This document shows positions 1-5,171 of a stretch of 5,171 nucleotides of DNA, one piece after another. Made by a program: the position numbers and the translations under genes. The stretch comes from Nitrospira sp. (GTDB taxonomy: Bacteria > Nitrospirota > Thermodesulfovibrionia > Thermodesulfovibrionales > SM23-35). The notes under the pieces were generated by a model that saw only the letters and a program-made list of their open reading frames with translations, had not been told where the DNA came from and ran no database searches. Positions within the stretch are counted from its first letter, which is position 1. Each line of letters opens with the position of its first letter. Where the stretch lies: the NCBI GenBank assembly GCA_016873575.1, contig VGWY01000182.1, positions 1-5,171 of the forward strand, written 5' to 3'.

Positions 1-958
1 GGAAAAGGGGATTGCCTCATTTACTTTGACTCAAATAAAAAAATTGGCTGATATTTATCACCGTTCCCTTGCTGCATTTTTTACAGACACACTTCCTGCA
101 ATGCCTACACTGACTGACTTTAGAATAAATCGTGAAAAAAGGTTAACCCCACAGGTATACATCGCTGAAAGAAGGGCGCATTACATTGCTAACAAATTAG
201 CCGAGTTAACTGATAAAAGAAGTCGGCTTCCAGATTTTTCAGAGACATTAAACCCTGACGAATTAGCACGGGAATTTAGAAAATATTTGAAAGTCGAACT
301 ATTGAAATCGAAGAAATCGGAAGAACTCTTATCGCATTACAAACAGGTATTAGAAGAAACATTGTTAATGTCAATTATAGAATTGCCATTAAAGGCGGAA
401 GATGTCAGAGGCTTTAGTGTTCTTGGTGATATCTCTATCGTTGTTTTAAATGAGGAAGACAATCCGTCGATAAAATTGTTTTCTCTTTTCCACGAAGTAT
501 ATCACTTACTGAAAAGAACCTCCGGTATATGTTCAATAGAGATTGAACAAAAAGACGGGGACATAGAAGCAAGCTGTAATTTGTTTTCTGCAGAATTCCT
601 TGTCCCTTTAGACGACATAAGGGAAGAGTGTAAAAGATTTTCTCAATTAGATGAAACCACAGTTTCAGAGCTTACCGAAACTTATGGAGTGAGCAAACAG
701 GTAATTATGCTTAGACTTCTTTGGTTAGGGTATATGCCAAAAGAAAGATATGAACAGTTTAAAAGGGAGGGAGAAAAGAAATTAAAAGAAAAAACTTTTG
801 GCCGCAGGGATTGGGATAAAGTATTTCAGAATCGCATCGGGAATTTAGTTATGAGAGAGGCGAGCAATGCTTATCGGTCCGGCAAAATTTCCTATTCTGA
901 GGTAATGGATATCTTAAGCTTGAAAGCAAAATACACAGAAAAATTTGTCGAACGGTAA
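1..958 (+). CDS. XRE-family regulator with ImmA/IrrE metallopeptidase domain (5'-truncated by window edge)
   Basis: This is the C-terminal portion of a helix-turn-helix regulator fused to a zinc metallopeptidase of the ImmA/IrrE type (COG2856-like). The frame is open to the left edge. The codons before the first possible start (TTG at 26) read EKGIASFT and run into LTQIKKLADIYHRSLAAFF, which matches the end of an XRE domain, so TTG at 26 is not the true start. Counting from base 26, the HExxH zinc motif is HEVYH at residues 156-160. A likely third ligand is E181 in DIEASCNLFSAEFLVP, followed by a C-terminal helical region (about 270-305) usual for the long form. Family members such as ImmA and IrrE cleave a partner repressor; the substrate here is unknown. 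The gene ends six bases before the DUF4411 gene, which suggests cotranscription and an antitoxin or regulator role for the pair. That role is inference. Confidence 0.9.
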   Translation, partial: EKGIASFTLTQIKKLADIYHRSLAAFFTDTLPAMPTLTDFRINREKRLTPQVYIAERRAHYIANKLAELTDKRSRLPDFSETLNPDELAREFRKYLKVELLKSKKSEELLSHYKQVLEETLLMSIIELPLKAEDVRGFSVLGDISIVVLNEEDNPSIKLFSLFHEVYHLLKRTSGICSIEIEQKDGDIEASCNLFSAEFLVPLDDIREECKRFSQLDETTVSELTETYGVSKQVIMLRLLWLGYMPKERYEQFKREGEKKLKEKTFGRRDWDKVFQNRIGNLVMREASNAYRSGKISYSEVMDILSLKAKYTEKFVER

Positions 959-964
959 TTTAAA

Positions 965-1549
965 ATGCCCCGAGTGCCGGAATTATTCCCAAAAACAGTA
1001 TATTGTATTGATACAAGTTCTTTAATAAATCTTAAGCCTTTCCGGAGAGATGTATTCCCCACAATCTGGAGCAAAGTAGATTCCCACGGGCAAGCCCGTG
1101 GCACTTACTGCTACAGGCTTCGCCTGATTGTCCTTTTTGGCATTCACCCACGGGTAAACCCGTGGAACTCTGCTAAGGGATTAGAAAGCATGATAAAAAA
1201 TGGAGGATTGATAGCTCCTCTGGAAGTCTATGGAGAAATCGAAATTGGGAAAGACAAAATCTACGATTGGTGTAAAAATAACAAAGAGATGTTCAAGGAT
1301 GTAGATGAATGTCAAATACAAGAACTCCAGGAAATTAAAAAGCGGTATGACAAAAAATATTGGGAAAATGAGATTAATAAACCAAAGTGGGCTGACCCGT
1401 GGGTTATAGCTTTAAGTATTTGTGAGGAAGCAACCATCGTTGCTGATGAAAAAGATACACAAAATAGAATACCGGCAATATCTTCAATGTTCGGATTAAA
1501 ATGCCTTGAGTTAATAGATTTTTTTAAAGAGATAGGAATTAAATATTAG
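965..1549 (+). CDS. DUF4411 PIN-fold protein with an in-frame palindromic-element insertion
   Basis: This 194-residue protein resembles the DUF4411 family, a PIN-like nuclease fold. The N-terminal strand carries YCIDTSSL with the first acidic residue D16. Other candidate active-site acids are E91 (EVYGEIE), D144 (ADPWVIALS) and D161 (VADEKD). The C-terminus KCLELIDFFKEIGIKY is typical of the family. Members are usually about 155-165 residues. Removing residues 38-72 leaves 159 and restores the family pattern IWSK-LESMIKNGGLIAP, so those 35 residues look inserted (see the repeat at 1076-1180). ATG at 965 is the first start after the upstream stop; it lacks a strong ribosome-binding site, so translation may be coupled to the XRE-ImmA gene six bases upstream. 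PIN proteins often act as RNases and toxins. The insertion falls in or beside a predicted helix between the first acid and E91, so activity may be reduced; this is not known. Confidence 0.85.
   Translation: MPRVPELFPKTVYCIDTSSLINLKPFRRDVFPTIWSKVDSHGQARGTYCYRLRLIVLFGIHPRVNPWNSAKGLESMIKNGGLIAPLEVYGEIEIGKDKIYDWCKNNKEMFKDVDECQIQELQEIKKRYDKKYWENEINKPKWADPWVIALSICEEATIVADEKDTQNRIPAISSMFGLKCLELIDFFKEIGIKY
1084..1101. repeat. Left REP-like palindrome of the inserted element
   Basis: The sequence CCACGGGCAAGCCCGTGG is a perfect inverted repeat with 8-base arms around AA. As RNA or single-stranded DNA it would form a GC-rich hairpin with an effective loop of about four bases. It is the partner of the palindrome at 1148-1165. 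Confidence 0.9.
1148..1165. repeat. Right REP-like palindrome of the inserted element
   Basis: The sequence CCACGGGTAAACCCGTGG is a perfect inverted repeat with 8-base arms around AA. It differs from the left palindrome at two positions only, 1155 (T for C) and 1158 (A for G). These pair with each other, so the hairpin is kept. Confidence 0.9.
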
Positions 1550-1571
1550 AGCAGGTACATTATCTTAAGGG

Positions 1572-1614
1572 CATGGGTTAGAGATTGAGATTGTCTACGA
1601 CTCATGGGGTAGAG
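1572..1614. repeat. Short imperfect direct repeat, 31-base period
   Basis: CATGGGTTAGAG at 1572-1583 recurs as CATGGGGTAGAG at 1603-1614, with 11 of 12 bases identical. Similarity does not extend beyond these 12 bases. It may be chance or debris of an insertion. Confidence 0.3.
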
Positions 1615-1684
1615 GGATGATATAAATCAAGGTTATTGCAATGAATGCTGATAAATGGCAGAATAAAAATAAGAAGGGGTGCGG

Positions 1685-1700
1685 AAAAAGGGGACAGGCT
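1685..1700 (+). other. AAAAAGGGGACAGGCT motif, possible mobile-element remnant
   Basis: From memory, strings of this form (A-run, GGGGACAGG, C/T-rich tail) recur in many environmental bacterial genomes near REP-associated Y1-type transposase genes. No transposase is visible next to it here, so it may be a solitary end. The association is recalled knowledge and not demonstrated by this window. Confidence 0.3.
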
Positions 1701-1736
1701 GCTTTACTCAGGGCTGGCAATATTTTTCTTATCTGT

Positions 1737-1880
1737 TCAAATCCCACAACCGTGATCAGTTCCACAGCCCGGAAAACCTCCCCTGCCGCTTAGGTCGAAA
1801 AACTCCTTGAGATATTCCAATGGCTGACATATGAAAGCGCTCCTGTTTTTTGCATAATCATAATATTGAACACAAATAGG
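1737..1880 (-). other. Unassigned open frame with Cys/Gly-rich tail
   Basis: The minus strand is open for 47 codons from 1880 down to a TGA at 1739-1737. It reads QYYDYAKNRSAFICQPLEYL and, further on, ends in FPGCGTDHGCGI. There is no ATG in frame, and a TGA (1883-1881) bounds it upstream; TTG in PLEYL is the only obvious alternative start. The amphipathic middle and Cys/His-containing tail look protein-like, so this may be a gene remnant downstream of vapC. I do not recognise the family, and it may be a chance open frame. Confidence 0.2.
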
Positions 1881-1903
1881 TCACTGAGCAAAGAATAGAG
1901 AAG

Positions 1904-2317
1904 CTAAACAGCCAAATACTTAAACTCCATCACATCTCTGATTAACTTGAAATCCTTCTCATTTCGTGTAATCAAAACTGCTCCGATGTCTCTTACGGAT
2001 ATGGCGATGAGGATGTCGGCGAGGAGGCTTTTGATTCGTAAGGGGTCAATCTTTTTATCCTTTCTCAATTTCAGCATTATATTCCCTGCAACATACCATT
2101 GCCTCTCAGTTACTGATATGACGGTAAAATTATTTCTTATCTGTTCGATGAGTTTTTGTTCCTTTGGGTCATATGCACCTGAGAGGAGTTCCATCAGGAC
2201 CACAGAACTGAAAGTAATATGATAAAGTCTGTTCAGATTAATAAAGGTATCGAAAACTGTGTCTTTTCTGAAATGTTCCACGAGAAAAGAACTGTCGAGG
2301 ACTGCCTTCTGCCTCAA
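1904..2317 (-). CDS. vapC: VapC-like PIN-domain toxin
   Basis: This 137-residue single-domain PIN protein is of typical VapC length. VapC toxins are Mg2+-dependent RNases that cut tRNA or rRNA and are held inactive by VapB; the target here cannot be told. The expected acidic residues are visible: D8 in VLDSSFLVEHF, E43 in VVLMELLSG, D101 in LLADILIAI, and the TRNEKDF motif at 117-123 with D122. The start is TTG at 2317-2315. It overlaps the antitoxin stop in a TTGA junction (4 bases shared), and GAGGGG lies five bases upstream on the minus strand, supporting this start and translational coupling. No truncation or lost catalytic residue is seen, so the toxin appears intact. Confidence 0.9.
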   Translation of the reverse strand: MRQKAVLDSSFLVEHFRKDTVFDTFINLNRLYHITFSSVVLMELLSGAYDPKEQKLIEQIRNNFTVISVTERQWYVAGNIMLKLRKDKKIDPLRIKSLLADILIAISVRDIGAVLITRNEKDFKLIRDVMEFKYLAV

Positions 2318-2511
2318 TTAAGCCCCTCAAACTTAAACTTTCCCTTTGTCTGCTCAATAAATTTTCTCATCTTTTCCTGATATATTACATCATAAAGGGC
2401 TGCCTCTATTGTCTCTGTTTCGGTTTTGGCGCCGAGTATTTTTTGTGCGTCTTTAATCAAGGTTTCATCGAGCCTGAAATGTTTGGCTATTTTCTTTGTT
2501 GCAGTCTGCAT
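2314..2511 (-). CDS. vapB: VapB-like antitoxin
   Basis: This 65-residue protein precedes and overlaps the PIN toxin gene by four bases, the classic antitoxin-first order. The core RLDETLIKDAQKILGAKTET followed by ETIEAALYDVI matches the VapB antitoxin pattern (helical DNA-binding and dimerising N-terminal part). The charged tail KFIEQTKGKFKFEGLN is the likely toxin-wrapping segment. Such antitoxins neutralise the toxin and, as a complex, repress their own promoter. The ATG at 2511 has a strong ribosome-binding site (AAGGAGG). A palindrome upstream is a candidate operator. The subfamily is not certain without a profile search. Confidence 0.85.
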   Translation of the reverse strand: MQTATKKIAKHFRLDETLIKDAQKILGAKTETETIEAALYDVIYQEKMRKFIEQTKGKFKFEGLN

Positions 2512-2517
2512 ATATAA

Positions 2518-2524
2518 CCTCCTT
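2518..2524 (-). promoter_or_regulatory. Ribosome-binding site of vapB
   Basis: AAGGAGG on the minus strand lies six bases before the ATG at 2511. It is a full Shine-Dalgarno match and fixes the vapB start. It is far stronger than the site before vapC, consistent with antitoxin being made in excess. Confidence 0.85.
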
Positions 2525-2531
2525 ATGCTAT

Positions 2532-2569
2532 TGTATATACAGTTTAGAATATTATGGCTACAAAATCAA
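2532..2569 (-). promoter_or_regulatory. Candidate vapBC promoter and operator palindrome
   Basis: On the minus strand a possible -35 TTGATT (2569-2564) and -10 TAAACT (2546-2541) are separated by 17 bases. The perfect 10-base palindrome TGTATATACA (2532-2541) sits at the downstream edge of the -10, a fitting place for VapBC autorepression. Both promoter boxes are imperfect, and AT-rich DNA makes such matches common, so this is a proposal only. Confidence 0.35.
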
Positions 2570-2662
2570 GAGAATTCAAAACTACATCTTGTGAGAAGAG
2601 TTCCTAAAAAAGTAAAATTAAAGTGAGCATGATTAAGTAGGCGGCCAATGAAATATAATTAA

Positions 2663-2669
2663 AAGGAGG
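2663..2669 (+). promoter_or_regulatory. Ribosome-binding site of the DUF362 gene
   Basis: AAGGAGG ends five bases before the ATG at 2675. It is a full Shine-Dalgarno match and decides the start codon. Confidence 0.85.
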
Positions 2670-2674
2670 TCCAT

Positions 2675-3793
2675 ATGTCCAGGGTTTATTTTTCATCAGC
2701 GAGGACAAAGAAATGGAAATACGATGACAGTATGCCCGGCAAGCTTGAAAGGCTTCTGAAAGAGGTTAATCTTTCAAGTTATTTTGAACCCAAGGAATGG
2801 GTCGCTGTGAAGACCCATTTTGGTTCTGAAGGGGCACATAGAATCGTCCGACCTGTTTTCTTAAGAAAAGTTGTTGATGCACTGAAATGCATCGGAGCAA
2901 AACCCTTTGTAACAGATACAGTAAGAATTAAAGGCCTCGATTATCTCGAGGTAGCTAACCAGAATGGAATAAATCACCTTTCGGTAGGGGCACCTGTTGT
3001 CCTTGGTGACGGACTGTATGGAAATGACAACATCATGGTAAAAGCAGGTGAAATCCTTGGTGAGATTGCTGTTGCAAGTGTTATCCATGATGTGCCTGCA
3101 ATGGTTGTATGCTCCCATGTGAAGGGGCATATACAGGCAGGTTACGGCGGTGCGATAAAGAATGTTGCGATGGGTGGTATAAGCTCAAGACATAGAGAGT
3201 GCGGCTGGAAGTGTGGAAGGGGAGCAATGCATACCATAGGAGAAGGAAAGTTATCCTGGGATAAGGAAAAATGTGAACTCTGTTATCAGTGCATGGAGAT
3301 ATGTCCGTTGGAGGTGATTCGGTTTGAAAATGATGCACTCATATGGGATGGCGAAAAGTGCTGGAGGTGTGGCAGGTGTGAGCGTGTTTGTCAGTCTGAT
3401 GCGTTATCATTGCCAGGTGATGAAGAGAGGTTCATGCGTTCACTTGCAGAGTCTGCAAGGGCTGTCCTGAGCACCTTTAAACCTGATAAGGTCATCTATA
3501 TCAATTTTCTCACAGAGATACAGCCTGAATGTGACTGCATGCCTGTAGCCGATGTGCCTGTTTTGCAGGATCGGGGTATGCTGATATCTGACGATATCGT
3601 TTCGATTGAACAGGCAAGTGTTGATATGCTTTTGAAGGCTGTGCCCTTACCACAATCAGCATCAGAAGAATATAATGTTATAAAAGGTGATGATACCATG
3701 TTTAAGATTACAAAAAAACCTTACTGGATCCAGATAGAAGAGTCAGAAAGGCTTGGCTTAGGGAGCAGGGAATACGAACTGATTGAAATGTAA
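2675..3793 (+). CDS. DUF362 domain protein with two 4Fe-4S motifs (COG2768-like)
   Basis: This 372-residue protein belongs to the uncharacterised Fe-S centre proteins with a DUF362 domain. The N-terminal two thirds carry DUF362 features: AVKTHFG (44-50), VVCSHVKGH (144-152) and the glycine-rich GYGGAIKNVAMGG (157-169). Then come two ferredoxin-type motifs. The first is C200, C203, C206, C210 followed by Pro (CELCYQCMEICP). The second is C229, C232, C235, C239, where the usual Pro after the last Cys is Gln. A CDC pair (286-288) and the segment up to SIEQASVDML (310-319) are typical of the family. There is no signal peptide or membrane segment, so it is probably a cytoplasmic electron-transfer or redox protein; its substrate is unknown. 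Extra Cys at 176 and 180 might bind metal. It appears to be a single-gene unit, divergent from vapBC and convergent with argJ. Confidence 0.9.
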   Translation: MSRVYFSSARTKKWKYDDSMPGKLERLLKEVNLSSYFEPKEWVAVKTHFGSEGAHRIVRPVFLRKVVDALKCIGAKPFVTDTVRIKGLDYLEVANQNGINHLSVGAPVVLGDGLYGNDNIMVKAGEILGEIAVASVIHDVPAMVVCSHVKGHIQAGYGGAIKNVAMGGISSRHRECGWKCGRGAMHTIGEGKLSWDKEKCELCYQCMEICPLEVIRFENDALIWDGEKCWRCGRCERVCQSDALSLPGDEERFMRSLAESARAVLSTFKPDKVIYINFLTEIQPECDCMPVADVPVLQDRGMLISDDIVSIEQASVDMLLKAVPLPQSASEEYNVIKGDDTMFKITKKPYWIQIEESERLGLGSREYELIEM

Positions 3794-3794
3794 G

Positions 3795-3833
3795 AAAAAA
3801 TACTGCTGCCCGTGGGAATTGGACAGCAGTATT
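3795..3833 (-). terminator. Rho-independent terminator for the argC-argJ operon
   Basis: A 10-base-pair perfect stem (AATACTGCTG at 3799-3808 with CAGCAGTATT at 3824-3833) encloses a 15-base loop. Read on the minus strand it is followed by a run of six T (3800-3795), so it is oriented to stop transcription from argJ, whose stop lies 92 bases upstream in that direction. On the plus strand the stem is followed by G-rich sequence, so it is a poorer stop for the DUF362 gene, though the hairpin begins only five bases after that gene's stop codon. Confidence 0.75.
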
Positions 3834-3925
3834 GGGGGAGATAACGAGATGATTTATGATTTTATATAATCAAAAATCCACCATCTTTGTCAAGAAAAAT
3901 TTTAGACTTTCTATAAATTATAATC

Positions 3926-5101
3926 TTAGGTTTTATACCTTGCATTAACCCTTACATATTCCTCTGTCAGGTCGCAGGTCAGAACTTTTGCAGAGAAGCT
4001 TCCGAGATTGAGATTAATAAAAATCCCGATGTCTTTCCCTTTTAAGACTTCTGTTGCCTCTTTATCTTTTCCAGTAGTTATACCCTTATTGACGACCTTA
4101 ACCTTTCCAAAATAAATATCCGCCTTTTCCTCTTTCATCTGTATGCCTGAATATCCAAGTGCTGCCATGATGCGACCCCAGTTTGCATCATTCCCATAAA
4201 TAGCTGTCTTTACAAGGTTTGAGTTTGCTACAGCAAAAGCAGCCCTTGCGGCATCTCGCTCGTTCTTCGCCCCTTTTACCTCGATCTCTATACATTTTGT
4301 TGCTCCCTCTCCGTTCTCTACAATGAATCTTGACAGTTTGAGTGTAACTTCATGCAAAGCCTTTTTAAAAGCCGTATATGACTTCATCCTCTCTGTAATC
4401 AAGGGATTACCCAACGTGCCATTAGCCATGATAAGTACCGTATCATTCGTTGACCTGTCTCCATCAACGGTAATTCGATTAAATGAAGTTTTTATTGCAT
4501 CCTTCAGTGTTTTATCCAATGTTTCTTGTTCTACCGCTATATCCGTCATAATGAAACATAACATGGTTGCCATATGAGGACATATCATGCCAGCACCTTT
4601 ACAGATTCCAGAGATAATACCTGTCTTATTGCCAATCTTTACCTTCTTATTGACAATCTTTGGGAATGTGTCAGTTGTCATTATTGCTGCTGCGACATCC
4701 TGTAGAGTTGATTTACCAAGATTATGTATCAATTCTGAAACCCTTGGCCTTATTCTTTCCATAGGCATGGGTGTCCCTATAACACCTGTGGAACAGACAT
4801 AAACGAGAGAAGGATTCATTTGCAGACCAAGTGCAATAAGTTTTGCTATCTCATCGGCATCTTGTAAACCTTTGAGACCTGTGCATGCATTGGCATTCCC
4901 GCTATTTACGATGATTGCCTGCCCCCGGCCTGCCCGTATCTTTTTCATATCCAATCTTACAGGTGCTGCCTTGACCTTATTTGTCGTGAATGTACCTGCA
5001 ATATTGGCCTCAACCTTAGAATATATGAGTGCAAGGTCTTTACGGCCGGGAACCTTTATCGCGGCCTCAACTGTAGAGAAGAGAAAGCCTTTTGGTGTCA
5101 T
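3926..5101 (-). CDS. argJ: Arginine biosynthesis protein ArgJ (ornithine/glutamate N-acetyltransferase)
   Basis: ArgJ moves the acetyl group from N-acetylornithine to glutamate, giving ornithine and recycling N-acetylglutamate; bifunctional forms also acetylate glutamate from acetyl-CoA. The 391 residues match the usual length of about 385-410. The protein precursor self-cleaves before a Thr nucleophile, seen here as T179 in KGAGMICPHMATML (168-181). The oxyanion-hole motif is STGVIG (104-109). Other hallmarks are VNSGNANACTG (65-75), ITVDGDRSTNDTV, ANWGRIMAALGYSG, and the C-terminus EEYVRVNARYKT. ATG at 5101 gives the expected start MTPKGF; no clear Shine-Dalgarno precedes it and only five bases separate it from the argC stop, so coupling to argC is likely. 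Whether it is mono- or bifunctional cannot be decided from motifs. Confidence 0.97.
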   Translation of the reverse strand: MTPKGFLFSTVEAAIKVPGRKDLALIYSKVEANIAGTFTTNKVKAAPVRLDMKKIRAGRGQAIIVNSGNANACTGLKGLQDADEIAKLIALGLQMNPSLVYVCSTGVIGTPMPMERIRPRVSELIHNLGKSTLQDVAAAIMTTDTFPKIVNKKVKIGNKTGIISGICKGAGMICPHMATMLCFIMTDIAVEQETLDKTLKDAIKTSFNRITVDGDRSTNDTVLIMANGTLGNPLITERMKSYTAFKKALHEVTLKLSRFIVENGEGATKCIEIEVKGAKNERDAARAAFAVANSNLVKTAIYGNDANWGRIMAALGYSGIQMKEEKADIYFGKVKVVNKGITTGKDKEATEVLKGKDIGIFINLNLGSFSAKVLTCDLTEEYVRVNARYKT

Positions 5102-5106
5102 TTTAT

Positions 5107-5171
5107 TTATGGGAACAATGCAATGGTATCGAGCGCTGTCTTTTCATCAATTCCCAGCATGATATTCATGT
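5107..5171 (-). CDS. argC: ArgC (N-acetyl-gamma-glutamyl-phosphate reductase), C-terminal fragment
   Basis: Only the last 20 full codons are in the window, reading MNIMLGIDEKTALDTIALFP before TAA at 5109-5107. The two bases before them fit an Asn codon. The pattern NMNIMLGIDE near the end is characteristic of ArgC, which reduces N-acetylglutamyl phosphate to the semialdehyde. Its position directly upstream of argJ, five bases apart on the same strand, strongly supports the call. The gene is cut by the window edge, not broken. Confidence 0.85.
   Translation of the reverse strand, partial: MNIMLGIDEKTALDTIALFP

Larger units (their letters stand above)
1076..1180. repeat. REP-like palindrome doublet inserted in frame within the DUF4411 gene
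   Basis: This stretch interrupts the DUF4411 homology and is 105 bases long, exactly 35 codons. It contains an 18-base palindrome at 1084-1101, a small hairpin CAGGC-TTC-GCCTG at 1114-1126, and a second 18-base palindrome at 1148-1165. The outer arms are also mutually complementary (CCACGGG at 1084-1090 with CCCGTGG at 1159-1165), so the whole unit can form one large inverted repeat. The read frame is open throughout. The frame starting at 1077 has TAG at once and TGA at 1125, and the frame starting at 1078 has TAA at 1174, so the element is tolerated in just one forward frame. Near-matching GCAAAG (1071-1076) and GCTAAG (1172-1177) at the edges could be a decayed target duplication, but this is weak. 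The layout recalls BIME/REP doublets and Rickettsia palindromic elements. The exact ends are inferred from family alignment by memory. Confidence 0.75.
1550..1903. other. Gene-poor spacer between the DUF4411 gene and vapC
   Basis: No convincing complete gene lies in these 354 bases, which separate two convergent units (DUF4411 on +, vapBC on -). No clear rho-independent terminator is seen for either. The stretch holds a short imperfect direct repeat (1572-1614), a GGGGACAGG-type motif (1685-1700) and a 47-codon open frame on the minus strand (1737-1880). On the plus strand, one frame reads 18 residues ending in YDSWGRGMI, a TAA at 1623, then continues IKVIAMNADKWQNKNKK from 1626 in the same frame. 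This could be the debris of a decayed gene, but no family was recognised. Confidence 0.6.

Noticed and set aside
26..28. TTG as the start of the XRE-ImmA gene
   Set aside because: The frame stays open to base 2, and the upstream codons EKGIASFT complete the end of an XRE helix-turn-helix domain. The true start is outside the window.
892..1104. Minus-strand 70-codon open frame across the junction of the first two genes
   Set aside because: It lies antisense to two supported genes, runs into the palindromic element, and shows no recognisable protein features.
1395..1404. ACCCGTGGGT resembling a half REP palindrome
   Set aside because: It encodes the conserved DPWV motif of the PIN domain (GAC CCG TGG GTT), so coding constraint explains it.
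1641..1793. Plus-strand 50-codon open frame starting with ATG
   Set aside because: There is no ribosome-binding site, it runs through the GGGGACAGG motif, and its product has no recognised pattern. It is mentioned only as possible debris.
2654..2659. Perfect TATAAT box upstream of the DUF362 gene
   Set aside because: Transcription from it would begin inside the ribosome-binding site at about 2666, and no -35 match lies at the right distance. Probably chance in AT-rich DNA.
3857..3872. TGATT-AATCA inverted repeat after the DUF362 gene
   Set aside because: It has only five-base, AT-rich arms and no T-run in either direction, so it is too weak to call a terminator.

Overview
The window is a bacterial chromosomal segment with moderate to low GC and tight gene packing. 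It holds two complete housekeeping-type genes, the tail of a third, and an accessory patch made of two PIN-domain (nuclease-fold) modules. No taxonomic marker is present. The argC-argJ order and the Fe-S DUF362 protein would suit an anaerobic lineage such as Nitrospirota or a deltaproteobacterial group, but this is an impression only.

Layout, left to right. Positions 1-958 (+) hold the 3' part of a gene for an XRE-type regulator fused to an ImmA/IrrE metallopeptidase; its start lies outside the window. Six bases later, 965-1549 (+) encodes a DUF4411 PIN-fold protein. Its reading frame carries an apparent 105-bp in-frame insertion (about 1076-1180) built from two REP-like palindromes and a small central hairpin. 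Positions 1550-1903 form a gene-poor stretch with a GGGGACAGG-type motif, a short imperfect direct repeat and unexplained open frames. Positions 1904-2511 (-) are a vapBC-type toxin-antitoxin operon whose two genes overlap by 4 bases. A 163-base divergent intergenic region follows. Positions 2675-3793 (+) encode a DUF362 protein with two 4Fe-4S motifs (COG2768-like). A terminator hairpin at 3795-3833, oriented for the minus strand, lies just past that stop codon. Positions 3926-5101 (-) are argJ, and 5107-5171 (-) are the last codons of argC, so the right side is the end of an arginine-biosynthesis operon read leftward.

How the genes relate. argC and argJ carry out steps of the acetylated ornithine pathway and are probably cotranscribed. 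The XRE-ImmA and DUF4411 genes form a two-gene unit that looks like a toxin-antitoxin or stress-response pair. vapBC is an independent, self-contained pair. The most notable signal is the palindromic element that seems to have entered the DUF4411 coding sequence without breaking the frame, as described for Rickettsia palindromic elements. Its two palindromes differ by a compensated base pair, and 13 bases of it recur in the loop of the argJ-side terminator.
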